Positions 34,133-46,443 of a DNA stretch of 64,000 nt are shown here, piece after piece (within the stretch, counting starts at the first letter, position 1; every line of letters starts with the position of its first letter). A model generated the notes under the pieces. That model ran no database searches and had not been told where the DNA came from. It saw nothing but the letters and a program-made list of their open reading frames with translations. Made by a program: the position numbers and the translations under genes. Source of the DNA: Ananas comosus (lineage: Eukaryota; Streptophyta; Magnoliopsida; Poales; Bromeliaceae). The stretch is taken from assembly GCF_001540865.1 (NCBI RefSeq), contig NW_017893372.1, positions 27,309 to 91,308 of the forward strand, given 5' to 3'.

Positions 34133-34624
34133 CCAACTGTGTCACGCCCCGCCCCGAATCCAATACCAATTTGGCACAGTTCAGGTACGCCGGACGGACC
34201 GCCGAACGGACAGCACCTCTCCTATCCGCCCAAGGCTAAGCAACCAGATCATGTACAGTTAAGCGCCTAGGGAATGCTTAAATAACATATATGATCGATA
34301 CGATGCACACAAGTGCAATACATCTAAGAGCAAGAACCACAAGTAATATACAAGTGTATAAAGAGAGATAGTCTAACTATTACAACCATTCAATAGTTAC
34401 ATCATTTGATTACATTACATTTTCATCTTTCAAAATGTAGATACATGTTTTCCAAAATACATCATGGCTCTCCCATAACTATCCAAAACATCATCTAGTA
34501 CACGAGGGTATTCTAATGCATAAAGGAAAAGCTACTAACTAGGCTCACTTAGGGCGCTATGCCCTTGCCGCGGTCCTCTGCCGGTCCGCTCTCGTGTGTA
34601 CCTGTACCCCAAAACCACACGGGG

Positions 34625-34656
34625 TGAGAACTATATATAAATATAGTTCCCAGTGG
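34625..34656. other. Conserved LTR hairpin (right D)
   Basis: 'gagaactatatataaatatagttcccag' has the same stem as at 18462, with two more bases in the loop. Confidence 0.8.
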
Positions 34657-35059
34657 GTTCGGCCGCCGACTCCGCCGATCTTCCCACTAGGTCCAAGCTG
34701 GCACAGATAGATAGATAGAAACGTAGATAGAAATACATTGCTACTATATCTACTATGCCATCAAATGCAAAGAATGCATGGAATATTATCTAGCAATAAG
34801 TTACTATCATGCTAGTATACTTCAACAGTGTAATAAATACAACTACAACATAGTTATGCAGTCTACTATGTCTAATCATGGCATGAATGCAATCCACTTA
34901 TACTATTCATGTTACAACCCAATCGACTAGGCCAACTTGCCTAAGATCTCAAATCTCAAAGGTCCTAGACAAAGAGCTACCCCGCTCCTTGCTCGACTCA
35001 ATCTCGAAGGTCCTAGGCAAAGAGCTACCCCGCTCCTTGCCCGACTCAATCTCGCTCTA

Positions 35060-35400
35060 CTAAGTACGAGCTGCTACATAGTAATGGAATATACACATGC
35101 TACTATGCCTCTGTAATCATGGAATGCATGAACATAGCAATGATATTCTACTAATCATGATACTATGCTTCAACAACAATAGAAATGAGCTACTACATAG
35201 TGATGTATCTACAACATGCTACTATGTCTCAACAATAAAGAAATGAGCTACTACATAGTGATGTATCTACAACATGCTACTATGTCTCAACAATAAAGAA
35301 ATGAGCTACTACATAGTGATGTCTCTACACATGCTACTATGCCTCAATAATTCGAATGAACGATCTACTACATAGTGCGTCGTGCAACTATGCCTCGATA
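35060..35400. repeat. Minisatellite 'GAGCTACTACATAGTGATGTATCT' in right D LTR
   Basis: Four to five units of about 56 bp. Two of them, at about 35185-35300, are nearly identical, more uniform than in the left LTR. Confidence 0.8.
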
Positions 35401-38400
35401 GTATCCAATCTCATGGCCAACCCGAAGGTTGCCACCCCGGGGTCAACCCCGACTCACTCTCAATCTCATAGGTGAGGAGAATCTGCACTCGCACACCGAG
35501 ACCGTCTGCGGGACAATCCTATGTGAATACTCCAGAGACCACTGCTTCGGTGGAGTGACCACCGACAAGCGAAAACAGACTAGTGAGTATGATCCAATCC
35601 TCACAAGAGGATACCCTATCTATCAGGGTCAATGTGTCTCTGCTGCACAATACCAAATGCATAATCAATGCCTCAAATGCACTAATGCCAAATGCATAAT
35701 GTCTACAACATGACAATCGGGAAAATCTACTATCCCTAGGTTCAAATGCCATAGTGTTCCACTACACTAGATTTGATGCCACTCGTTTATGTCATGATGT
35801 TATATGTGTCTTAATGCACTAAATCGACATGCCACTCGTCAATATTATAGTGTCTTTATTACACTAGTCCAAACGCCACTCGTCTAGGCCAATTACATGT
35901 CCATGTTCATCATCATTCTTGTCACCATAGGATTCTTGTCGTAAGACCCAATCCTCATGCAATCTAAGATCAAGTGTCAAGCCCACAATGCTACACAACC
36001 TAGGTAACATGCAAGGAATGGAAATGTAATCATCTACTAATCCTATAATGCACAATATATCAACATATAGGAATATGATCAACGTATATAACTTAGACAT
36101 AAAAGGAAGCTCAGTTGCTTCGGGATGGACACCCCCCACCTTTTAATGCTACCAAGAGGCTAGGGTTCCGATTTCGTGATTTTTGGAAGCTTTCGCCGCG
36201 AGCTGCGGCAATCTGTACCTTAACGGCTTCGTTTTTTAATATCTTCACGTAGCCTCGTCGTATCGCCGAACCGACTTCGCTAACGCATCAGAAAACCTAG
36301 CAATTAGGTTTATACATGATCAATTTAGATCAAACCCTCACATATTGCAAAATCTCATTTTTGAGCCCTAACATGCAATTACCCCCAAATAATCCAAATT
36401 AAATGGAGCAACATGCTAAGAATACTCATTAGAGGCTACTAGAACACTTAAGCTTAAGGATTAAGCCAAATCCCAAAAGTTTACCAAAATGTGAACGCCG
36501 AGACGGAAGCACGCCGTTCCAACGGGTGCACGAAAGCTCGATCCGTCGCTCCCAACGCGTTCGCAAGCTCGTTCTTCGCCAACGCCGCGAATTTGGGTGA
36601 AAGATCTAGAGAGATGAGAGAGTTATTTAGAGAGAGAAAGTGAGGATTTCTCTCACTACCACCATGAACGTGTGGTGTTGTGGAGGTGGTGGTGACTGTG
36701 AAGAAGAAGAAGACTAGAAGCTTCTACTTATAGTCAACACCCCAATAGTAGCATACACTATTCACTTCAGGCAGCTCGAAATCTGATATCTTTCGCCGAA
36801 GCCCTCTGAATATCTGTTTGAGCTCAAATTTGACAGCCATGTTCGGTTTTGCTTAACTTAATGAAAGAAATTTTAATCCTTCAGTTTCGACCCCGTTTGG
36901 TCACCGAAATCTGTACCGAACTGTAATCTTTATCAGATAACTGTCGGATTTTATTTTCCACCTTTCTGGTGTCAGAATGGGCTGAAACTTTAAATATGGC
37001 CTCATAAAAATAATTCTAACTTATCCTCCAGTTTTCATAATTTTCTGACACTGTGCATTTTCTACTAATTTATCTGTCTTGTTTCACACAAAAAATTCTA
37101 AATATTCTGTTTTAGCTCCGATTTCAGTATAGGTCATTCCCAACCTATATTTCACTTCTCTAAATCCAAATAAAAATAGTATCTCATACTATTTTTATTT
37201 ATTTTCATTTTTATATTTAAAATCCGGTATGTTACATTCTACCGCTACCTCACCGGAACCATTTAAATGTACACCGTAACTTCATAGTTTTAGAAGTCCG
37301 GTACCTTACACATATACATAGGTGTGCTAATGCAAAAATAGGAAAGCTACTATGTACTACTGCTTGGGCGCGATGCCCTTGCCGCGGTCCTCGCCCAGCA
37401 CGCTCGTACTAGGCCCTGCAACAAAGTGGGGTGAGAACTATTGTCCATAGTTCCCAGTGGGTTCGACCGCCGACTCCGCCGATCTCCCCACTAGGTCCGA
37501 GTAGGCAAAAGCAGATAGATAGATAGATAGATATGAAAAACTGTAAATGCAATAGTAGGAAAACTATACTACTATGCCCAATCATCAGTAATGTATGCAT
37601 GCTTCATATAGTAAAGGGTTTACTAACATGCTACTATGTCCACGACCCATGTCCAACAAGCAAATGTTCAAGTAACAATGCTATTCTCGTGCTCAATCAA
37701 TCCTTGGTGATCCACTTGGGTTCGCCCACGACTCACCTCAAACCTCGTATGGTAAGGAAACGCACCTCGCTCTCAAACCCAATGCCGCTTGCGGGACATC
37801 AACTCTGCCCCTCTCGCACCAAACTCCGGAGTGCACGAAGACCTGGGTGGTGCGACCACCACAAGTATGAACAGACTGTGAGTATGATCAATCCTCTCAA
37901 CTCGAGGATGCAGACTGTGAGTATGATCAATCCTCTCAACTCGAGGATGCTCTATCAACTCTAGGGTTACAAGTCACTCGGGAATCCACCTATCCCAATG
38001 TCCAAATATAATGTTTGACTATATTATGTTCTCATCCAACGAGTCATTTACTAGGGAATCCACCTATCCCTAAGTTCACATGCCACTAGTGTCATCATAC
38101 ACTACATTATATGCCACTCGTTCTTGTTCATTTAACAGTCAATGCTACTCATTATGTCTTTAACAATCATCGAGTTCATCTCTTTTCTCGGCACTATAGA
38201 ATTTAATGTCAAGACCCAATCCTCATCTAACCATCATCATGCATTCAACTCATACATCGATATCATTAGTAAGCATAAGGAAAGGAATCGCATGCAATTC
38301 TACAATGCTACATGCAAGAGATGCAAATCATGATGTACTATGACATAGAAAGGAACCCGGTTGCTTCGGGATGACACCACCCACCTTTCGAAAATGTCGG

Positions 38401-38814
38401 GGTGCTAAGAACACTATTCGGCACTTACTTCAACGTCGCTTCGACCTCCTAGGTAGAAACGAAGCTCGATCGGTCTTGTTTTGCCAATAACTTTTCACCG
38501 GCTCGACGAATGCTCAATCCGCCTTCGCCCATGCGTTTAGACACCTAACAATTAGGTTTAGATGCCCTCAATTGAGATCAATCTCATAGATTTCTAAAAA
38601 TCCCAATTTGGAGCCCTAGGTTTGCACTATGCAATTTTGCTCCAACAAAACTCTAGATTCTAGCCTTAATCAACTATTAAGCATGCTGGGGGTCAAATCA
38701 AAGCTAGAAATCCAAACCCTAGGTTTCTACCATTGTTGAGCTTGGAAGCTTACCTCTAAGCTTGCTCCAATGGTGAGGGGAAGAGAAGAAGATGGAGATG
38801 ATCTCCTCCCAAGC

Positions 38815-38905
38815 TTGCTTCTCCTTCTTCTCCTTCTTCTTTTCCTTCTTCTCCTTCTTCTCCTTCTTCTTTTCCTTCTCCTTCTTCTCCTTCTTCTTTG
38901 TTTCA
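38815..38905. repeat. (CTTCTC)n/(CTT)n tract in LTR E
   Basis: A near-pure pyrimidine repeat followed by GA-rich sequence. It lies downstream of the putative LTR promoter on the minus strand. Confidence 0.9.
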
Positions 38906-39071
38906 AAAGAGGAGAGAAAGAGCTTAGAGAGAGAGAGAGAGGTGTGTGTTTGGGTGGGAATGAGAAAGAGAGAGGGTGATCTCCCCTCTATACCCCCACT
39001 AATGCAACAATTGCAATTAGACCCCTCAACTCTTCCAACATGACCCAGGCTGCCTGGGCAATTTTCGCGCA

Positions 39072-39358
39072 CGGGGACCGGTCCCTCTATGGACAGACCG
39101 GTCCCCGAGCGCAGCATTTGCGGGCAAAGCTCTTCTGCCAACTTCTACGCGTACGGGGACCGGTCTCTCCCTGCCAGGGACCGGTCCCGGAGAGCAAAGC
39201 TCTCAGGACTTAGCCAAATTTTCGCTGTCTTCGCTGGTTGCGCGTATGGGGACCGGTCTCTCCCACGGTCCCCGAGAGCAATACTTGTGCGCAGAGATTT
39301 TCTGCCACACACCATGCTTACGGGAACCGGTCCCTCATACCAGGGACCGGTCCCCGAG
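39072..39358. repeat. Array of GGGACCGGTCCC-type palindromes (LTR E)
   Basis: Seven or eight units in the forms GGGGACCGGTCTCTCCC, GGGACCGGTCCCGGAGAGC and GAACCGGTCCC lie within 290 bp. Confidence 0.88.
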
Positions 39359-39527
39359 AGCAAAACCTGCCAAGTGCAGATTTGCTCTATTTGCTCTCGT
39401 GGACTCCAACTCCAATGCACTTTTTGGATTCTAGGCATCTTCGGCTTTTCCGAAGCCTACCCCATCGACAATTAGTCGATTTTGAATGAAATCTAACTCT
39501 CGGATTTCGAAAATTCACTTCCTTACA

Positions 39528-40744
39528 GCTATGGTGTCTGGAGGTTGCCGGAGGTGGACTATCACCCTGGGGATCAACTGGCAGGGGCTGACAAGAACTT
39601 GTGGCCAAGACCATTCCAACCTTGCTACATATTAGCCGAATGAGGAAGAAGATGGCATGGCGGCACCAGTGATGGCAGCGAGTAGGTCACCGGGCCAGTG
39701 GGGGACCGATGGTGACAACTCTAGAGGCTCGAGGAGGGTGCCTTGGGTGCCGGGGAGGGGGTACGAAAGCTGGGTAGCTCAGTTAGATAGAGAATACAGT
39801 TAGGGTTCCTTGAAACCCTAGATAACATATATAAATATATAGATGCATGCATGGTATAATTGCATAGAAGTCCACCAATTCTTCATATTTTATCCTGAGC
39901 CCTCCACAGTAGGTGTAACTTGCATAGAAGCCCCTCCATACCAAATTCATGAATTTTTGTAGATAAAATATCAGGACTCTTACGAAATTTTTATTTTTTT
40001 TTATTTCGGTGAATTTTTGAAATTCGCTTTTTTTTTCTGCTTTCGCCTTGTTGAATCCGAAAACGAACTTTATCACAACTTCCAGCAGTGCCAAACCTTT
40101 TGAGTGGTGATTTTGTTTCGTCAGATGACATTTTTGTTTCTCCATCCTCTCTCACAAGTGCCATAATTTGAATAAAATTCAAATTTCAATTTCAAACTTA
40201 AAATTCAAACTTTTTATTATTCAAATTTGAATTTTACTCGAAGTTCATAATGCCAACCAAGTCTTAACCAAACAAGTTCAACGACTCAAGTCGGACAAAT
40301 AAAAATTCTTCTTCGAATCGAAGAAACTTGATTATATGCTCAGATAGAGTCAAATGAATAAACTTGGTGTTAGATATGAAAGGACATATATTGAGAAGGT
40401 TAAAAATTCAACATTTACAGTTTCAACTAAGTTGAAGAATAAAGTAGGTCATAGATATAAATTAAAAGGTCATATTAAGAGAACATACCAAAGAAACGGA
40501 TAGAGACATCAATCGATATCTTCTAAACATCAAAATGCATCAATTATTACTAGACAACTTCATGTATTTAAAAGCTATATTAAATGAGTTAAGCACCTCG
40601 CAACAATCAGAAGTTGAAGCCACAACCAAAAGTACCTATGTCGCCTATTTCAACATGGAAACCTTAGGTCAAATCAGCTCAACAACATTCAAACCAATCG
40701 GCGCAAAACGGAAGCAAATTAAGACAACATTCAAATCAAATCCT
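39528..40744. other. Unassigned sequence, no supported gene
   Basis: About 250 bp of moderately GC-rich sequence is followed by AT-rich sequence with 'aaattcaaatttc' tracts. Short frames exist, but I recognise no domain, and nothing marks a start or a splice pattern. It is probably degraded transposon interior. Confidence 0.4.
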
Positions 40745-40860
40745 GGCTTGAGTTTTCTCACGTAAATCTCGGTGTGCTGATTTCATATTTATTTTATCAC
40801 ATTAAGATTTGTGTTTTTTGGCCTTCATAACTATTCATCCTCCTTTAGGTGTTATATAAC
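40745..40860 (+). mobile_element. Fragment of a copia-type LTR 3' end
   Basis: 'ctcacgtaaatctcggtgtgctg' through 'ctattcatcctcctttaggtgtta' matches 59086-59198 of the LTR starting at 57512. This ending style is common in plant Ty1/copia (SIRE/Maximus-like) LTRs. Confidence 0.6.
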
Positions 40861-41338
40861 TCCTATTTGAATGCTCAAGTTCTTCCTATAACTTATATAG
40901 AGCACCATTCTCAGTGGTTACACCCACTAAGAACTATCTGTAGTTCTCACTCTCTGTGGTTTACCAGTTATCAGATTCTAGCATCACCAGCGAGATGGAG
41001 GATCATCACAAGAGCGTCGCGGAGTAGTGGACCTAGAGAGGTCTGGATATACCTTTCTTTATGACATTTAAATTGTTGTAATATTTTGGGATCAAATTAT
41101 ATAAACTTGAATTAAGTTTAAGTTTCAAGAAATGATTCAATTAGTTATAGACTTTAAATTTGTTTAAAGTTGAATATTCTAAATTAGTAGTTGTACTCTG
41201 ATATTACATATATACATATCGTGCATGATTGTACAGATTGATATATAATTCCGCTTCGTTTGGGTAGGGAAGGCCTTATTCGTTCGACGAGTCTGTGCGC
41301 GTGCCCGAGCGCCCAATTGGCGATCTCAAGGCATGACA
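40861..41338 (+). mobile_element. LTR H, 3' portion
   Basis: It contains the conserved 'ccactaagaactatctgtagttctcac' hairpin (about 40930-40955) and ends with a degraded terminal domain and AAGGCATGACA at 41338, as in the Ty3-type LTRs here. The 5' part is replaced by the copia-type fragment. Confidence 0.6.
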
Positions 41339-41449
41339 GAGAGTATACATTTATTATTAGTATTTTTCTAGTTCATTTTAATTATTTTTATGTTTCTTTA
41401 TGTAGATTAATTTATTTTGCTTTTATTTTATTTTATTTCATTTAGTTAG

Positions 41450-43115
41450 TATATTTTTATTTCGGTTAACTTCAAATACCATACCTCTGGTTTCGCACTT
41501 TCTCACTTTAGTATCCTGTAGTTTAAAGTGTATCAAGTTAGTGTCTTCTGGTTTTCGTCAACTTTTTCGTTAATATTTCTTTAAATTATATACAAAAAAA
41601 ACTTCAGATACCCTACTTAAATTTATCAAATATTCACTTTAGTACCCTTTAATTTTAACTTTTTTACTGATTTAATGAAAAAATTAGTGAAATCGATAAT
41701 AAAAGGATAAAAATTAAACCACAGGAATGAAACCACATTATACTAAGGCCCTATTTTGATGCATAGTTAAAAAAACTCTATGGAATTTTTATTCTATGAT
41801 TTTGGTCTAAATAAAATACGGAATCCTGTAACTACAAAAAAAATTCCACAGCTTCATTTTTAAGCTGTTTGGATACAGATTATGCAATTCCACAGTATTT
41901 CTAACAATTAAATTTCTAAAATTTCAAATTTCAAATTTCAAAATTCAAAATTCAAAATTCAAAATTCAAAGTTCAAAATTTAAAAATAAAATTTTAAAAA
42001 TTAAAATTCAAAATTCAAAATATAAAATTAAAATTTAAAATTTAAAATTAAAAAATTAAATTAGATTTTATGTTTTAAATTTGAAATTTGAAATTTGGAA
42101 TTTGAAATTTACAAATTTGAAATTTAAAACTTTAAATTTTAAATATTTATAAGTATACAATTAACTTAAAATTTGAATTTAAAAAATCTATAATTACAAT
42201 TCTTAAATTTTAAATTTAATAATTATAAATTCATATTTATAAATTTAAAGTTTAAAATTAAGTTAAGATTAAATTTTGAAAATTGAAATTAAAAATAAAA
42301 ATTATATTAAAATTTGAAATTTTAAATTTAAATATTGAATTTTGAAATTTAATTTGAAATTTGAACTTTTTGAAATTTGAAATTTGAAAGTTGAAATTAA
42401 ACTTTTTGAAATTTGAAATTTGAAAGTTGAAATTTGAAAGTGAAATCTGAAAGTTGAAAGTTGGAATTTGAACTTTGAAATTTAAAATTTGAGATTTGAA
42501 ATTGAGATGTTGAAATTGGATTTGATGATTTGAAATTTGAAATTTGAAATTTGAATTTGAAATTTGAAATTTGAAGTTTTAAATTTGAAGTTTGAATTTG
42601 AAATTTTGGACTTTTTAAATTTGATTTTGAAATTTGAAATTTGAAATTGAAATTTAAAATTTGAAAGTTGAAATTTGAAAGTTGAAATTTGAAATTTGAT
42701 ATTTGAAACTTTTGAAATTTAAAATTTGAAATTTAAAATTTAAAATTAAAATCAAAATTAAAATTGAATTTAAAATGTAAATTTTGATGTAAATTTTAAT
42801 GTGAATTTAAAAATTTAAGAAGATTGATACATCTTTGGAAGCCCAAAATGGTGGAAATTTTTTCTTTGGTTAAAATGGATTGTAAGTTTACTTCATTTTT
42901 TGAAGTATAGTATCAACTACACTCCAAAAATTACGTTATTTTTTTTTCTTCGCAAACGCTTCATAGGATTATTTTCTTACCGGCGTAGCATGTGCTACGT
43001 TTTTATAAATATCCAAACGAGGCGCCTAATTGATACACTTTAAACCACAGGTATTAAAGGAGAGAGTGTGAAACCATAGGGGTGGTATTTGGAATTTTTC
43101 CTTTTATTTATATTT
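41450..43115. mobile_element. AT-rich fold-back element, copy 1
   Basis: Arms at 41460-41555 ('ttcaaataccatacctctggtttcgcactttctcactttagtatcctgtagtttaaagtgtatc') and 43030-43110 are inverted repeats of each other. Inside is a second pair, 'ggccctattttgatgcatag' (about 41748) and 'atatccaaacgaggcgcc' (about 43010), enclosing 41870-42840 of alternating 'aaattcaaa' and 'gaaatttgaaatttgaa'. It is a nested TIR element (MITE-like or hAT/Mutator-derived) with no coding capacity. Confidence 0.65.
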
Positions 43116-43515
43116 GTCTAAATACGATGGAAGAATTAGATATTTTTTAGATTTATTTCTAGATCTTTTTATTATGTTAGATTAATCAGATAGATTTTTA
43201 TTAAGCTGTGATTTCGTACTTGTATTTTTATAGTTACTTGATAACTTTTTAGATCTTTATATTATTTTAGATGTAGTCATAGCTCTTATTTTAGTGTATG
43301 ATTTATATTATTACACTATTCATTTTTCTTTTATTCTATTGTATTTGTATTACTATTTATAGTATCTATTTCGCGTCTGTCTGCATAAATTAAAAATTAT
43401 CCTAAGTACACAAATTGAACTAAAAGATACAAATTATGTATAATTAACTATTGTTAGGGATAACAGAGTCGATATTTTATCTCTCTCTGGNNNNNNNNNN
43501 NNNNNNNNNNNNNNN

Positions 43516-44645
43516 TTGTTTTTTTAAAATAAAATTTTAAAAAATTAAAATTCAAATTCAAAATATAAAATTAAAATTAAAATTTAAAATTAAAATTATA
43601 TAGATTTTGTTTTAAATTTGAAATTTTAAATTTGAGATTTGAAATTACAAATTTGAATTTAAAACTTTAAATTTTTAAAATTTTAAAGTATACAATTTAA
43701 CTTTAAAATTTGAAATTTAAAAAATCTATAATTAAAATTTTAAATTTTAAATTTAATAATTTATAAATTTCATATTTATAAAATTAATTTTAAATTTAAG
43801 TTAATTAAATTTTGAACAATTGAAATTAAAATAAAAAATTATATTAAAATTTGAAATTTAAATTTTAAATTTGAACTTTTGAAATTTTAATTTGAAATTT
43901 GAACTTTTGAAATTACAAATTTGAAAGTTGAAATTTAACTTTTGTAATTTGAAATTTGAAAGTTGTAATTTGAAAGTTGAAATCTGAAGAGAAGTTGGAA
44001 TTTGAAATGAAATTTAAATTTGAGATTTGTGAATTTGAAGATTTAAATTAGAGATTTGAGATTGAATTTGAAAATTTGAATTTGAAATTGTGAAATTGAA
44101 ATTTGAGTTTTAAATTTGACAGTTGAAATTGAAATATTGGACTTTTAAATTTGAAATTTAAAATTTGAAATTTGAAATTTGAAAGTTGAAATTTGAAAGT
44201 TGAAATTTGAAATTTGATATTTGAACTTTTTAAAATTTGAAATTTGAAATTTGAAATTTAAAATTTAAAATCAAAATTAAAATTGAATTTTAAAATTTTA
44301 AATTTTGAATTTTAAAATTTTATGCTGAAATTTAAAATTTAGAAATTGATACATCTTTGGGAGCCCAAAATGGTGGAAATTTTTTTCTTTGGTTAAAATG
44401 GATTGTAAGTTTACTCCATTTTTTGGAGTATAGTATAACTATACTCCAAAAATTACGTTATTTTTTTTTCTTCCAAACGCTTCATAGGATTATTTTCTTA
44501 CCGGCGTAGTATAGTGCTACGTTTTTATAAATATCCAAACGGGGCCTAAATTGATACACTTTAAACCACAGGGTATTAAAGTGAGAAAGTGTGAAACCAT
44601 ATGGGTGGTATTTGAAGTTTTTCCTTTTATTTTATTTGTCTAAAT
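43516..44645. mobile_element. AT-rich fold-back element, copy 2 (partial, after N gap)
   Basis: It repeats the right-hand two thirds of copy 1 and about 400 bp of its right flank (to about 45000: 'taaatacga.tggaagaattagatatttttt', 'gtgatttcgta'), with many single-base indels. The N gap 43491-43515 lies between the copies, so it may be an assembly duplicate rather than a real second insertion. Confidence 0.65.
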
Positions 44646-44999
44646 ACGAATGGAAGAATTAGATATTTTTTATTAGATTTATTTCTAGATCTTTTTATTA
44701 TGTTAGATATAATCAGATAGTTTTTTATTTAAGCTGTGATTTCGTATTTGTATTTTTATAGTTTACTTTGATAACTTTTTAGATCTTTATATTATTTTAG
44801 ATGTAGTTCATTAGCTCTTATTTTAGTTACGATTTATATTATTACACTATTATTTTTCTTTTATTTTTATTGTATTTTGATTACTTTTATTTATAGTATC
44901 TATTTCGCGTCTGCTAAATTAAAAAGTTATCCTAAGTACACAAATTGAACTAAAAGATACAAATTATGTGATAATTAACTATTGTTAGGGATAAACAGG

Positions 45000-45642
45000 T
45001 CATATTTTATTTTAACTTGAGAAAAATTGATAGAAAGAGTATTTATCATATAATGAATAGATTTGTATAGAAGTAATATTGGGATCGATAATTTTGGAGG
45101 TAAAAGAGAAGATTGACAATGTGGCACTTTTTATAATGGGTCACAGGGACATGTAACAAGACTATCTATGTCTAAAGTAATGCAAGATATAATAGATTAA
45201 GTCGATTGTTATATGCGTATATGAGCTTTTTAGGTTTTATTTGTATTTATATTTTGATTCTATCTTATTCTAGGGATTCTATTTCTACCGATTTATTCTT
45301 TTTATATTATTTAGTGTTTGTTTTTGTGTTGTTTTTTATTTTGGTTGTTTTTTATTTTTGCATTTTTTTTTTTTTGTTGTTTTGTGTTTTTTTTTTGGTT
45401 TTCTTNNNNNNNNNNNNNNNNNNNNNNNNNNNNNNNNNNNNNNNNNNNAGGGTTTGCGTTTTTTTTTTTTTTGAGAAAACGTCAGAATAGCTTCTTCTTT
45501 TGGTACTCAAAGTGATCTGTTTAATTTATGATATAAATAATTTATAGAATTTATAGAATTAATAATGACATTGCAATATTCAAATTAGCTACTATTGTAG
45601 ACTCTCCTCTCAAGTGTTTTTTTTTTTTTTTTTTTTTGGGGG

Positions 45643-45681
<39 letters not shown>

Positions 45682-45877
45682 AGAAAAACGTCAGAAATAG
45701 CCTTTTTCTTTTGGTACTCAAAGTGATCTGGTTTAATTTATGATATAATAATTTATAGATTTATAGAATTAATAATGACATTGACAATTTTCAAATAGCC
45801 TTTTTTTGTCAACTATATTAAAGATAGTATTAAATTTATGTGTGACTATATAAAACGTGAAATTTTATTCGCTATTT

Positions 45878-45908
<31 letters not shown>

Positions 45909-46040
45909 TAAAGAGATTACTAAATAGAATATTCATTAAAAAAAAACTTAGTTGTCGACTATAATTGGAGACAGAATTTGGAAAACTATATAAGATTTTA
46001 GTGTCACTAAATAAAAATATTTAACTTAACTAATCAGAGA
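45000..46040. other. Low-complexity spacer with N gap and duplicated flank
   Basis: Poly-T runs (45360-45480, 45618-45680) and poly-A (45881-45908) surround the gap 45406-45448. About 120 bp starting 'gagaaaacgtcagaatag' (45471) recurs at 45681 with homopolymer and small-indel differences, which suggests poorly resolved assembly. No gene. Confidence 0.7.
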
Positions 46041-46049
46041 ATATTTTTT

Positions 46050-46200
46050 TGTTTAGAGATAGATAGTACGCTACCAACTTCGTTTATTTTATTTAGAAAT
46101 AAACTTAACTGAAAATGTAAATCAAATAGGATTAGAACTTGGGACCTCGGATACCAACAACCAAGCTCTTTACCACTTGCTTTAGGAACGGTCGGTAACT
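46050..46200. repeat. Dispersed repeat, copy 1
   Basis: 'agagatagatagtacgctac' to 'gctttaggaacggtcggtaac' recurs at 46444-46586. The segment 'ggattagaacttgggacctcgg' looks like a decayed tRNA B-box on one strand, so a SINE is possible, but I cannot show an A-box or an oligo-A tail. Confidence 0.55.
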
Positions 46201-46443
46201 AATTAGAATTATTAAATTCAAAGTACTATATATAAAGTTAAATGATGTTAAGTGAAAAATATTTTGGACTTTTTTGGTATTTAGACCCGTCTAATTTATT
46301 AGATAAAATAAAGTTAGGACGAAAATATATAGAAATATACTTTTGTATCTTCGTAATCGACTTATTGTGATATACGTAATGTGACATTACGTAGGAAATA
46401 AACAAAATATTTTTTATCGTATTTTTCTTCTTCCGTTTTTTTT

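Larger units (their letters stand above)
30555..34139 (-). mobile_element. Internal region of right D element (gag-only, non-autonomous)
   Basis: From the polypurine tract (30555-30567) to the primer-binding site (34121-34132). It encodes gag (33776 to about 32449) but nothing recognisable as protease, reverse transcriptase or integrase. About 1.2 kb (31190-32440) between gag and the tract has no reading frame worth calling. At 3.6 kb it fits a gag-only or LARD-type element that depends on proteins from a relative. Confidence 0.75.
34140..37310 (-). mobile_element. 5' LTR of right D element
   Basis: It starts TGTCACGCCCCGCCCC and ends GGTACCTTACA, 3.17 kb and uninterrupted. It serves as the reference for the split left LTR. 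It contains the conserved hairpin (34625-34656), the tandem array (about 35060-35400), the empty site for the CACTA insertion (about 36236-36250) and the TATA-like box near 36730. It is flanked on the right by LTR E sequence (CATAT). Confidence 0.9.
37311..39527 (-). mobile_element. LTR E, 5' part on minus strand, truncated by right D
   Basis: It ends CACTTCCTTACA at 39527. It contains the conserved hairpin (37426-37460), a 39-bp duplication 'cagactgtgagtatgatcaa' and onward (about 37872-37955), a CTTCTC-rich tract (38815-38905) and an ACCGGT array (39072-39358). The start of the LTR is lost where element D abuts it. No protein is encoded. Confidence 0.7.

Noticed and set aside
17977..37310. 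One full D element with two LTRs
   Set aside because: The flanks do not match as a target duplication, and the LTR end plus leader appears twice at the N 29505; two joined elements fit better.
38719..39141. Lys/Glu-rich and Leu/Phe-rich frames over the CTTCTC tract
   Set aside because: Products of the simple repeat in LTR E; the peptide is only the repeat translated.
45206..45515. Hydrophobic Phe/Leu-rich frames
   Set aside because: Translation of poly-T runs across an N gap.
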